From a bacterium SCSIO 12643 (lineage in GTDB: Bacteria > Bacteroidota > Bacteroidia > Flavobacteriales_G > Salibacteraceae), in assembly GCA_024398135.1 (NCBI GenBank), contig CP073750.1:744001-808000 (forward strand): DNA of 64,000 bases, in the 5' to 3' direction. The translations under genes and the position numbers were made by a program. Below the pieces are notes generated by a model that was not told the DNA's origin, searched no databases, and saw only the letters and a program-made list of their open reading frames with translations. Shown piece after piece: positions 39,612 to 49,500 of the stretch (the stretch's first letter is position 1; each line of letters opens with the position of its first letter).

Positions 39612-40939
39612 TAAACTAAAGCCTTCTTAAACACACGTTTCTTCAATACAAATTTCAACATTCCACCCGGCACATTATGGGTATTCATCATAAAGTTATT
39701 TGAACTCATATAAATCTTGCGTATTGAAGCTATTGTTATCACATCCAATATTGGCATGTTCACATTTATAGGTTTTGATATAATCATAGCCACCACTCCA
39801 TCTTTTGCACTCACCAATTGCGCAGAAACACTTTCAACATTATTGGCATCCACTAATGTTTCTGATATGGAAACCAGAAATCTAGTAATAATATTTTGCT
39901 CGTTTTCTTCAATCATGTTGAAGTTGCCACTATAATTGAATTCAAATCGAATGCCATTTATAGTATTTAGATCTTTTAAATGATGCTCAATTCCAGAAAC
40001 CCATAGAGGTGTTTTTACTTCATGCGTTTCTTCAAATAAACCTCCTGCACGTTTTGACAGAATCAACTCGGGAGAAAGACGCTTTGATTCCTGTTCTGCT
40101 TCTTTATTCTTTTCGTTCTCAATCATGTCCTTTTTTTTTTCGTCACCATCAGGTTCTGACGATGGATAGTTTTCATTTTCGTTTGTATCAGGGCTAACAT
40201 CTAAAACCTTCTTTTCTTCAATATAGCTTACTGGCACCTTTGTTTGTGAACCTGAAACTTCAACAAATGAATCATACTGTAGAGCCATACGATTTCGAAT
40301 CATCATATAAGAAGTCATCAGAAGCAATAGCAACACAATTGCCCATAGATAATATTTCAAATCCGCTAACTGTGCTTCTTGTTCATTAGTTTCTTTAGGT
40401 ACATTTTTCACTACTACAGGAGCAGACTCATAAGGTACAATATCGGTTTCAACAACCTCTAACTCCACCTCTTCTCTATTATCTACTTCTTTTTTCCAGT
40501 CCACTTCAGGTAACGTATTCAAAATACTTTGATATTCTTTCAAGAAACCTTTAGCTAACCTCTTATTGCCTTGCTTTGAGTTAATTTTATACAACAATGC
40601 ATTAGCATAAAGTTCACTTTTTATGAAAGAATATTTGTATGCCACATTTTTTAACCTCCACGCATAATTCTTAGCTAAATCCAATTCATCCAACTGAAAA
40701 TAGGTTAGGGCTATTTTATGCAAAGACTCTGCTACCTTCTCATAATTTTTTTGCGCATAGAAGATATCATACTCCACTTGATAGTCTAGCAAGTTTGCAT
40801 TCATCAGCTGCATTTTATCCCCAGGCAAATCCATATTATCTACTCCATAAAGGTGATCCTCTATAGACAAAGACTCTCCATTCACTCCACCTACCCAGCA
40901 AAAGCTCAAAATCAACACTATCCAACCAATCTTGCTCAT
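39611..40939 (-). CDS. Membrane protein with helical repeats and a degenerate histidine-kinase-like C-terminus
   Basis: A 442-residue protein. It has a signal peptide (1-21), a helical periplasmic region with TPR-like character (about 45-140), a membrane segment near 198-218, a long acidic/lysine-rich cytoplasmic linker (about 235-305), and a C-terminal domain (about 310-442). This domain follows the order of strands and helices of a NarX/LytS-type HATPase: IRFEFNYSG, then NIITRFLVSISETLVDANN where kinases have RIxQExLxNxxKH, then SAQLVSAKDGVVAMIIS, and GGMLKFVLKKRV at the end. The catalytic Asn and DNG residues are not visible. I infer a pseudokinase-type signalling protein; family not recognised with certainty. 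Confidence 0.5.
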   Translation of the reverse strand: MSKIGWIVLILSFCWVGGVNGESLSIEDHLYGVDNMDLPGDKMQLMNANLLDYQVEYDIFYAQKNYEKVAESLHKIALTYFQLDELDLAKNYAWRLKNVAYKYSFIKSELYANALLYKINSKQGNKRLAKGFLKEYQSILNTLPEVDWKKEVDNREEVELEVVETDIVPYESAPVVVKNVPKETNEQEAQLADLKYYLWAIVLLLLLMTSYMMIRNRMALQYDSFVEVSGSQTKVPVSYIEEKKVLDVSPDTNENENYPSSEPDGDEKKKDMIENEKNKEAEQESKRLSPELILSKRAGGLFEETHEVKTPLWVSGIEHHLKDLNTINGIRFEFNYSGNFNMIEENEQNIITRFLVSISETLVDANNVESVSAQLVSAKDGVVAMIISKPINVNMPILDVITIASIRKIYMSSNNFMMNTHNVPGGMLKFVLKKRVFKKALV

Positions 40940-41049
40940 ACCATTCGTTTTCTACTACTAATTTAGCCCTTTGAATCGCTGAAAAAGCCTATTAATTCTT
41001 AGACTTATTCACTACAGACCATGGATAAACATCAAAGCATCTGGTTCTT

Positions 41050-41057
41050 TACCTTTG
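41050..41057 (+). promoter_or_regulatory. Candidate -7 element (TACCTTTG) of the PP-loop ATPase gene
   Basis: Plus-strand match to TAnnTTTG, identical to the rRNA -7 element, ending 21 bases before the ATG at 41079. No TTG at the 19-base distance. Confidence 0.45.
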
Positions 41058-41078
41058 CCCCCCAAATGAATCATCAAC

Positions 41079-41777
41079 ATGAAGAAAAATGTAGTTCTAA
41101 ACTGGAGCGGGGGTAAAGATGCCACCATGGCTTTTCACCAACTCTCACATCATGAGAATATTGAGGTTATATCTTTACTCACATCCATTAACTCCAAAAG
41201 AGAAAGAATTACAATGCATGGTGTACCATTATCTTTACTGAAAAGACAAGTAGATGCTCTGAATCAACAGCTTGATTTAATCACTTTGCCGGAAAACATT
41301 TCAATGGAAAAGTATTCATCAATCGTTAGAGAAAAAGCCCAACAACATCATCAAGATGGTATTTCTCATTATGCTTATGGTGACATTTTCCTACAAGATC
41401 TCCGAGATTTCAGAGATGAGGAAGCCGCTAAATCACAATTAAAAACACTCTATCCATTATGGGGATTAAACACTAAAGAACTAGCCATGCAATTTATTCA
41501 CTTGGGCTACAAAGCCATTGTTGTGGCGGTTAGCTCGGCTAAATTGTCTCAAGAATTTGCCGGCAGAATTTATGACAAAGAATTTATTACAGACCTTCCA
41601 TCTAATATAGATCCGTGTGGTGAAAATGGTGAATTTCACACTTTTGTTTTTGACGGTCCACTATTCAAACATCCCATTGATTTCACCAAAGGAACAACTT
41701 CTCTACACCGATATGCCTCTTCAGATAATTCCGATTCAAAATGGGACAATGGAGTTTGGTTCTGTGATATTAGCTAA
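41079..41777 (+). CDS. Diphthine-ammonia ligase-like PP-loop ATP pyrophosphatase (DUF71 family)
   Basis: A 232-residue adenine nucleotide alpha-hydrolase-fold enzyme. The PP-loop NWSGGKDATMA is at the N-terminus; YGDIFLQDLRDFRDE and the C-terminal DPCGENGEFHTFVFDGPLF are signatures of the DUF71/Dph6 family. Eukaryotic Dph6 amidates diphthine on EF-2, but bacteria lack diphthamide, so bacterial members must do something else, perhaps B12- or tRNA-related amidation. The stop overlaps the convergent NadR-like gene by 8 bases. Confidence 0.87.
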   Translation: MKKNVVLNWSGGKDATMAFHQLSHHENIEVISLLTSINSKRERITMHGVPLSLLKRQVDALNQQLDLITLPENISMEKYSSIVREKAQQHHQDGISHYAYGDIFLQDLRDFRDEEAAKSQLKTLYPLWGLNTKELAMQFIHLGYKAIVVAVSSAKLSQEFAGRIYDKEFITDLPSNIDPCGENGEFHTFVFDGPLFKHPIDFTKGTTSLHRYASSDNSDSKWDNGVWFCDIS

Positions 41778-42276
41778 GTCTTTCGTTTATGAATTGTATA
41801 GCTTGATCTAAACGTTTTTCCAAAGTTTCGTTTATTTCCAGCACATTTTTTTTATCCTTCAAATCATTCTTATACAACTCAAATAAACGATCTCTGTCGG
41901 TTTTATTCTCTCGCAGTTCATCATACACCCATGGAATATTGGGCTTACACAATAAGATCAGATCATAAATTTGTCGCTTTTCCAGACTTCGTATTTCCGG
42001 ATCAACTTCATTATACTTTTCCTGGCTCCAAATTTTTATAACTTCGACTCCAGTATCTGAAAACACATAACCGAGTTGCCCTTGATACACTTCTTTTTCC
42101 AATTTAAATTGTCCTTTTGCAATATTCAAAAGATCATCCTTATAATAATCAGATTTATTGCTTAAATAAATCCTAGCATACTCTTCAACTATCCCTCCAT
42201 CATAGTACTCAGCCAAAGCTTTTGCCAAAAAACTCTTCCCACTAGATTCCGGTCCTGTTATTAAAATCTTATACAT
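41770..42276 (-). CDS. NadR-like P-loop kinase (AAA_28)
   Basis: A 168-residue P-loop protein resembling the C-terminal ribosylnicotinamide kinase domain of NadR. It has Walker A ILITGPESSGKSFLAKALAEYY, then EEYARIYL, FSDTGVEVIKIW (Walker B-like) and the lid YDLILLCKPNIPWVYDELRE, in which the P-W-x-x-D pattern is typical of NadR. It probably phosphorylates nicotinamide riboside for NAD salvage. I use the ATG at 42276; the longer frame (42303) begins inside a TACTTTTG promoter element at 42301-42308. Confidence 0.82.
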   Translation of the reverse strand: MYKILITGPESSGKSFLAKALAEYYDGGIVEEYARIYLSNKSDYYKDDLLNIAKGQFKLEKEVYQGQLGYVFSDTGVEVIKIWSQEKYNEVDPEIRSLEKRQIYDLILLCKPNIPWVYDELRENKTDRDRLFELYKNDLKDKKNVLEINETLEKRLDQAIQFINERLS

Positions 42277-42300
42277 AGAACAATGCGCAAATACTATCCA

Positions 42301-42308
42301 CAAAAGTA
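42301..42308 (-). promoter_or_regulatory. Candidate -7 element (TACTTTTG) of the NadR-like gene
   Basis: Minus-strand match to TAnnTTTG ending 24 bases before the ATG at 42276. It decides against the longer open frame. Confidence 0.45.
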
Positions 42309-42357
42309 AAAATTGCCATATTCATTGAATATCCATAGGTGCTTTATTATTTAATTC

Positions 42358-42365
42358 TAATTTTG
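42358..42365 (+). promoter_or_regulatory. Candidate -7 element (TAATTTTG) of the DUF3352-like gene, near-leaderless
   Basis: Plus-strand match to TAnnTTTG ending 6 bases before the ATG at 42372, so the transcript would begin next to the start codon. Confidence 0.4.
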
Positions 42366-42371
42366 GCTTTT

Positions 42372-45092
42372 ATGTTTAGAATATTCTCTTTATTACTTTC
42401 AGTCTTACTTGTAGGCATCTTTCTATTCTGGGGATTTAAACAAATCAAATCATCTCATTTACCTGAAAAAGATATTTACACTTATGTACCACAAAATGCT
42501 TATGTGATCATTGAAGTGGAGAAGCCTTCTAAACAATGGAAAGACATTCTTTCTAACAATATCATTTGGGATGAACTACTCACCTTTGACCAAATTCAAA
42601 ATTTAGAATTTCAAATCAATACTTTGGATTCAGCTTTTGCACAAAATTCCAAAATCACCTCACCAGATCAGTTGATTCTAAGCTTTGTTTCTGATTCATT
42701 GGATCAAAATGCTGTCGTTTTTCAATCAAAAATTTCGTCAGTCGTTACTACAGATATCCTTTTCGAATCTATTTCAAAAGTTCTTAATGGTCATAAAAAA
42801 GTTCTGGTTTCAGAAAACCAAATGGAACTGGAAACTGATTATGGTATTTTGTACATACTTTATTCTGATCAAATTTTAACCATAAGCAGACAAAAAAGCA
42901 TTTTGGACGAAATCCAAAGACAAGTTGCAAATAATCAATCTCTACTTTCCGATTCCTTATTTGTTTCCGTAAAAAAGACTTCCTCTAAAAACTCAAATCT
43001 CCGGGTTTTAATACAACCAAATATACTATTCCAACAAACAACACCCTGGACCAATGGAAGAACCCAGGCGCATATTAGCACTTTACCCACCATATCAAAT
43101 TGGATAGAATTAGATAGTGATATCAAACCCGATGAAATTAGTTTAAATGGTTTTGCAACCGCTTCAGGCACACAGGACATATGGCTTTCCTTGTTTAAAA
43201 ATCAAGATCCGATTACTCCCAGAGTTATTGAGTTTCTACCTGATAGAACAGCATTTCTTATGCATTATGGGTTTAGTGATTATCAAAAACTCCGTATAGA
43301 ATATATTCAAAACAAAACACTTACATCAGGTTACAACTATAATGACGTCATTCATACCTGGGACACGACTTATGACATTTCTATTCAGACAGATTTTTTA
43401 AACTGGATCGATAATGAAATAGCCCTCATTATTGCCGAACCTGACCGCTTTGATTATTCTAACGACATCATGTTATGGGTTAGCTCAAATGATTCCAGAG
43501 CCACATTTGACTTTTTAAAACATATCTCCACTAAAATTGCAACAAAAAAGGATCAGGAAATCCAAATCATAAATTATCGAAATTATCAAATTGTACAGTT
43601 AGACATTCCTGATTTTATCCAAATGACACTTGGAGATCCTTTCAAGGATTTACAGGAAAACTACTTTACTCAAATTGACGATTATATTGTTTTTGCAAAT
43701 TCTCCTGGAACATTGCAATGGACCATCGATAAAATTGAGAAAGGGTTGACATTAGAAAATGATCCGCATTATGAAAATTACACTCATAGAATTTCTAACG
43801 AATCCAATATTTACATTTATTCTAACATCGCACAGTCCACTAACATTTATGCACATCTATTGAATAGTAAACTCAAGTCTGAGATTGATACACACAGGGA
43901 ATGGATTCAAAAATTTCAGGTGTTTTCAACCCAAATTAGTTACGAGTCGGATGATTTATACTATGTAAATGGATATTTCAAATACAATCCGATATACAAA
44001 AAAGAGTCCAATTCACTATGGGAAACCCCACTTCAATTCACATCTAATTTCAAACCACGATTTGTCAAAAATCATTACACGCAAGCCACGGAAATATTCA
44101 CTCAGGACACGAACAACATTATATACCTCATAGATAATAAGGGGAATATCTTATGGAGCAGACAAATCGATGAGACCATCATTTCTACCGTAAAACAAAT
44201 TGACGCACTTAAAAATGGTAAACTTCAACTGGCATTTAACACATCTTCTCAACTATACATTATTGATCGAAATGGACACGATTTAAAGCATTTCCCAATA
44301 AAACTTCCCGCACCAGCAAGTGCACCGGTAACCATTGCTGATTACGACAACAATTTAAACTATCGCTTTTTGGTTCCTTGTAGTGATCAAAATATTTACA
44401 ACTATGATATCAAGGGGAATTTAATCACCGGTTGGATCTACAAAAAGAATGGTTCAACAATAAATCACCCACTTCAGCATATAAAAATAAAAGGTAAGGA
44501 TTATATAATTGCTTCATACAACGATGGACATGTTAAAGCTCTTGACCGAAGAGGTAATATCAGAATAAATCTTCAATCAAAATTCAATTTTGATTTGATT
44601 GGCGCTCCATATGTTCAAGTAAGTTCTGAACTTGAAAACTCATATATTCTTGGTGTAACCCAGCGAAATGAAATTGTAAAAATTGATCTATCGGATCAGA
44701 AAACAAGACTTTTCTCTGTTTCACAAGATAGTATTAATAGTGTTTCATTTAAAAATGTGGACGATGATGGATCAATTGAAATCATATTCACATCACCTGA
44801 TTATATCTCTGCGTTTAAAACAGACGGCAATCAGGTTTTTGAATTTAAAACAGAAAGCACTACATCTTACAAAGCCAGTGTATACTACTTTGGCCAACAG
44901 CATTATATTGGTTATTCTTCATTTAAAGACAATCGAATATATTTATCCGATTTCGATGGTAATATCATTCGATCGTTCCCTTTAAAGGGCGCTTCTCCGT
45001 TTAGCATTTCGGACATTAATAATGATGGTCGTTTTAATGTTGTAACAACTGATAAAGATGGCTTTATGTATACCTATACTCTCGAAATTTAA
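42372..45092 (+). CDS. Membrane-anchored DUF3352-like protein with C-terminal beta-propeller-like region
   Basis: A large protein of about 906 residues from the ATG at 42372, with one N-terminal membrane anchor (about 1-22) and the rest outside the cytoplasm. The first two thirds resemble the DUF3352 family (YVPQNAYVIIEVEKPSKQW at the start). From about residue 590 there are blades of a propeller: IDNKGNILWSRQ, IDRNGHDLKHFPIKL, YDIKGNLITGW, LDRRGNIRINL, SDFDGNIIRSFPL, with VADYDNN/INNDGR calcium-type loops like FG-GAP repeats. Function unknown; surface or periplasmic. It precedes the DUF5723 and CHAT genes on the same strand with a 107-base gap. Confidence 0.65.
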   Translation: MFRIFSLLLSVLLVGIFLFWGFKQIKSSHLPEKDIYTYVPQNAYVIIEVEKPSKQWKDILSNNIIWDELLTFDQIQNLEFQINTLDSAFAQNSKITSPDQLILSFVSDSLDQNAVVFQSKISSVVTTDILFESISKVLNGHKKVLVSENQMELETDYGILYILYSDQILTISRQKSILDEIQRQVANNQSLLSDSLFVSVKKTSSKNSNLRVLIQPNILFQQTTPWTNGRTQAHISTLPTISNWIELDSDIKPDEISLNGFATASGTQDIWLSLFKNQDPITPRVIEFLPDRTAFLMHYGFSDYQKLRIEYIQNKTLTSGYNYNDVIHTWDTTYDISIQTDFLNWIDNEIALIIAEPDRFDYSNDIMLWVSSNDSRATFDFLKHISTKIATKKDQEIQIINYRNYQIVQLDIPDFIQMTLGDPFKDLQENYFTQIDDYIVFANSPGTLQWTIDKIEKGLTLENDPHYENYTHRISNESNIYIYSNIAQSTNIYAHLLNSKLKSEIDTHREWIQKFQVFSTQISYESDDLYYVNGYFKYNPIYKKESNSLWETPLQFTSNFKPRFVKNHYTQATEIFTQDTNNIIYLIDNKGNILWSRQIDETIISTVKQIDALKNGKLQLAFNTSSQLYIIDRNGHDLKHFPIKLPAPASAPVTIADYDNNLNYRFLVPCSDQNIYNYDIKGNLITGWIYKKNGSTINHPLQHIKIKGKDYIIASYNDGHVKALDRRGNIRINLQSKFNFDLIGAPYVQVSSELENSYILGVTQRNEIVKIDLSDQKTRLFSVSQDSINSVSFKNVDDDGSIEIIFTSPDYISAFKTDGNQVFEFKTESTTSYKASVYYFGQQHYIGYSSFKDNRIYLSDFDGNIIRSFPLKGASPFSISDINNDGRFNVVTTDKDGFMYTYTLEI

Positions 45093-45199
45093 TCTCAAAA
45101 AGTTGTTATATTATTCTTAATAAGAAATTCCGTGAATAGACCTTATTTAGTTATTATTTCTTAATTTTCGGAACAATCTAACAAACCCCAAACAACAAA

Positions 45200-46531
45200 A
45201 TGAAACGGTTAATATTATTAGTACTATACAGTATTACCACCTCTTTATCTGCTCAAAATGTCTTGAGTATATATAATATGAGGCATATTCCTCAAGTGGT
45301 TTATGCAAATCCATCCTTTATTCCTTTGGGACGTGTAAACGTCTCTATTCCAGGACTAGGCTCTACCTATGCCCAGGTTGGAAAATCAGCTTTTGTAACG
45401 CAAGGCGTAGCCAATGTGGATGCAAATGGCACATTAAGATTAGACGTTGACAAGTTTTTAAATGGACTAGAAGATGAAAATCTGGTATATGGAGGTACAT
45501 CCATAGAAGCGCTACATGTTGGGTTCTCTGCAGGAAAAAATTACATCTTCTTCGCTTCAAATGATAAAATTTCTGCGGATTTTGAGTTCCCGAAATCTCT
45601 TGCCATTTTAATTTCTGAGGTTTATGAAGATTTAGGAATTCCGAATGGTTATCATAGAATTGATGATACCAAAGTTCAGTATACACATGTCAGAGAGTAT
45701 TCTGTTGGCTGGGCCAGAAGAATCAACAAAGACCTTAACGTAGGCGTTCGTTTTAAACTTCTATCGGGAATTGCAAATATTAGAACAAACAGTACCGGTA
45801 TTGTGATTGATAGCGCTACAGCTGACAACGAACTCTCAGGCTTGATTAATATCAATATGCAAACTTCCGGAATTACTGAACTGACAGACGATCCTTTACG
45901 TGCTGTAGCGGGTTATTCTAATTATGGTTATGCCCTGGATTTTGGTTTCGACTATAGGATCAATCAAAAATTTAAAATTGCTGCCAGTGTGCTTGATTTA
46001 ATGGGCACGGTAAAATGGAAGGATAACATCAATAACTACGAAGCTGAAAATGTTCGTGTTGATTTTAATACTGTGGATTGGGCATCTATTATTAATCCGG
46101 GAAGTGGAAACGGTTTTGGTGCAATCTATGACTCTATTGTCGAAAATGTAGATCCAAACGCGGTGAAAACACCATATGAAACGCATACACCTACAAAGGT
46201 AATTGCTTCAGGAACCTATTTCATTACACCAAAAATAGAAGCTACTGTGGTTGGTGAAGGACTCTTTGCACCAGACTTTTTCCAACCTTATGTCAGAGTA
46301 GGAATCCAAGGTCGAGTAAAACGTTTTCTAAATTACATGATTTCGTACTCTATTGTAGATGATCGTGAAGACTTTAAAAATTTGGGCGTTGGATTTGCAA
46401 TCAACCTAGGTCCATTCCAGCTACATGCTTTAACTGATAATATTTTCGATCCCTACATCACCTCTTACAAAAATTTCAACCCAAGTGTTCGTGCTGGTAT
46501 AAATCTAACAATTGGACGTGACTATGAATAA
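45200..46531 (+). CDS. DUF5723 family outer-membrane protein
   Basis: A 443-residue protein with a signal peptide (1-18, ending SLSAQ) and beta-barrel-like strands to the end (FQPYVRVGIQGRVKR, VRAGINLTIGRDYE). The N-terminal ANPSFIPLGRVNVSIPG is typical of Bacteroidota outer-membrane proteins of the PorV/DUF5723 sort. Function unknown. The CHAT-protease gene begins inside its last codons (ATG at 46524), so the two are translationally coupled; this is the clearest hint that the barrel and the protease belong together. Confidence 0.75.
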   Translation: MKRLILLVLYSITTSLSAQNVLSIYNMRHIPQVVYANPSFIPLGRVNVSIPGLGSTYAQVGKSAFVTQGVANVDANGTLRLDVDKFLNGLEDENLVYGGTSIEALHVGFSAGKNYIFFASNDKISADFEFPKSLAILISEVYEDLGIPNGYHRIDDTKVQYTHVREYSVGWARRINKDLNVGVRFKLLSGIANIRTNSTGIVIDSATADNELSGLININMQTSGITELTDDPLRAVAGYSNYGYALDFGFDYRINQKFKIAASVLDLMGTVKWKDNINNYEAENVRVDFNTVDWASIINPGSGNGFGAIYDSIVENVDPNAVKTPYETHTPTKVIASGTYFITPKIEATVVGEGLFAPDFFQPYVRVGIQGRVKRFLNYMISYSIVDDREDFKNLGVGFAINLGPFQLHALTDNIFDPYITSYKNFNPSVRAGINLTIGRDYE

Positions 46532-49500
46532 TCAGAACTTTAATACTTCTAGGATAATCGAACGTATTTTATTTATCCTGATGCTCGTTCCGTTCATTGC
46601 TTATACTCAGGATGATCAGAAATGGGAAAAGGAATTTAATAAACTAGAGAATCACTATAAGCATGGGAGATATTTTCAGGCTTCAAGTGGTGCTAAAGCG
46701 TTATTGAACAAAATCACAAAGAAAGGAGAACTAAAACAATTTTATCTGCCCAGTCAGGCCCTTTATTTAAAGTATCAAGCGGCTCTGGGCTTAAGAAAGG
46801 ATAATGACATCCAGTTAGATTCTATTATTGCGCAATGGGATACTTTACAAAGCTTTCCTTCTGACTCTTTTACGCTTATGAGTAATATAGCGATTGCCTC
46901 ATCTGCATTTGCTTATTCTAAATTCGAACAAGCGGATTTAAAATATAATACTGCACAACAATCGATAAATAAAAATAGTGACCCCTATAAATATTGGGCG
47001 CAATATATCAGAATTGCCAGAATGGAATTGTTTCTCCAAACCATGAGTTACAACAAAGCAAAGCGATACATCGATGAAACCATCTCCTATCAAAGAAACC
47101 TGACCAAGAAAAAGGAAAAGGTTTACAATGAAAAGAAAGGGGTTGAAGAGTTTGTGAAGGTTAAAAAGAAAGACTATAACAACAGATTAAGTACGCTTGG
47201 AGAGTTAATGGTCATGAAAGCGGATATATTTTTAGGTCAGGGCGACCTCGAAATGGCCGATTCTATTTATGTCAAAAATGAAAAAGACCTCTTTCAACTT
47301 GTCAAGAAAAAGGATATCAGTTATATCAAAAACTGGTATGGGTATACTAAACTCCAGGTGCTTAAAGGAGATCCTTATGCTGGACTGGATTTACGAAAAG
47401 TTCGCAAAAAATATGCAACCAATGTAAAATACAATATTCCAAACCTACTCTATTTTGACATGTTTGAAAATGAAATTCGAGCGGATGCACAACTGGAGAA
47501 TTTTTCTAAATACTCTAAAGCATTAAAACAATATGAAAGAGAGGTTTTGAAAAACTTCCCTAAAAAATCAAGTCATCAGTTCACCGCAGATTATCTGGGA
47601 CATCTTGAAGATTTGAGCAAAGGGAAATACAAGACATATGGTAAGCGTATGTCCAGGCAAGCGGAAGACTTACATAATTATTATGGTCTGAATGATGCCG
47701 GACAACTTCCATTTTTATACGATTTAGCCAAAGCTCAAATAAGTCTTTATGATTATACCGGTGCAAAACTTACCTATGAGAAAATTCTACAAATCGCTGA
47801 TATTAATAATTCTGACTCCAATTCATTTTATTATAATGCGAATTTGGAATTGGGGTCGTATTATTTGAATTATACCACCAACTACAAAGCTGCGGATTCG
47901 ATTTACAACAAGTATTTTGATGTGTTCGTTTTAAAGGAACTACATCCATACCATCCTTTCTATGGTAAATTCCTGAATGATTATGCTTTAATCAATACCA
48001 AGCAAGATGATTTTACAGAGGCCATTACCAAATACAAACGTCTGGCTGAAATCAATAAGGTCAAATATGGAGATCAATCCGAAGAATATGCTTTAGTTCT
48101 ACAACGCATGGCTCGAGCTCAAGTCGATATCGGAGATTATACTTCTGCCGAAGAAAATCTAATTAGTGCATTAACTGCATATAAAACTGAAAAGAAAACC
48201 AAAACGCAAAACTACGTTTACACGCTTCAAGCAATTGGTGAATTATATGCTATTAACGGAGATTTTGTCAATTCAAAGAAAAAACTGGAAGAAGCCTATG
48301 CTTTGGCTAAAAAGTATGACATCGTTAATGAAATGCTTCCGGTAAATATGAACGAAGGTTTAGCTGAACTGTATTTTGAAGTGGGAAAATACGATCAGGC
48401 AGAGGATATTTTAGAAGCTACAATTAAACTAAAAACTGAAAAACTAGGTGCTGAGCATATTGAGTTAATCAAACCATACGCATTACTGGGACAGGTCGAT
48501 TTAGTTCAGGGGAGACTTATTGACGCAGAAAAAAATATCTCAAAATCGGTAGCAATTAGTAAAACAAACTTTGGCGAAAACTCTCTTAGATATCTGGAAC
48601 GTAAAGTTCTTCTTGGTCAGGTATATTATAAAATGGGCGATTATGAGCGTTCACTAGAAATTTATAATTCTGTTATTGCAGCTTATGAAGAAAAGTTTGG
48701 TTCCGTATACCTCAATATTTCTGATATTTTGATTAGAAAGACTCGAGTACAAATGGAAATGGATGTGGAAATGAGTCAACTCATGGATAATCTGAATCGT
48801 GCCAATCAGATTATTACCACAAATGTTAATGACCATCACCCTAAGGTAGCTGAGGTGATTGAATTAAAAGCTCTCATCTATCTTAGAGAAAAGAATTACG
48901 ATGAAGCCCTGATTCAATTACAAGCTGCAAACCTTATTTATACATCTACTTATGGTGATCAACATTTTAAAACCGCAGATAATCAGGTAAATATTGCCCT
49001 ACTCTATTATAAAAAGGGTAATTATGTTAACGCTCATACCTATTATAATAAGGCCTTAAGCATCTACAAAAAGATCTTTAGTACAGCGCATCCCAAATAT
49101 GTATCTACTCTTAGTAAAATTGGTCAAACATTCTATGCACAGAAGAATTACAAAAAGGCGGCTGAAGTTCTAAGAACTTCCACTAGCATGTATTTGTCAT
49201 ACATCAATAGTTATTTCCCTTCACTATCAGAATCTGAAAAGTCAAAATACTGGGCGAGTATTCGTGGTGACTTTGAAATCTTTAATTCGTTGGTACTTCA
49301 ATATTATAAAGAAGACCCTTCGATTATTGGAGACATGTATAACAATAGACTGGCAACCAAAGCATTATTACTTAATTCATCTGTAAAACTCAAGGAGCGT
49401 ATTATGACCTATGGTTCTCCTGAGTTAATTGCCAAATATCGAAACTGGCTTTCCCAAAAGGATTTATTGACCAAAGCAATTGGTATGAATCAGGAAACTT

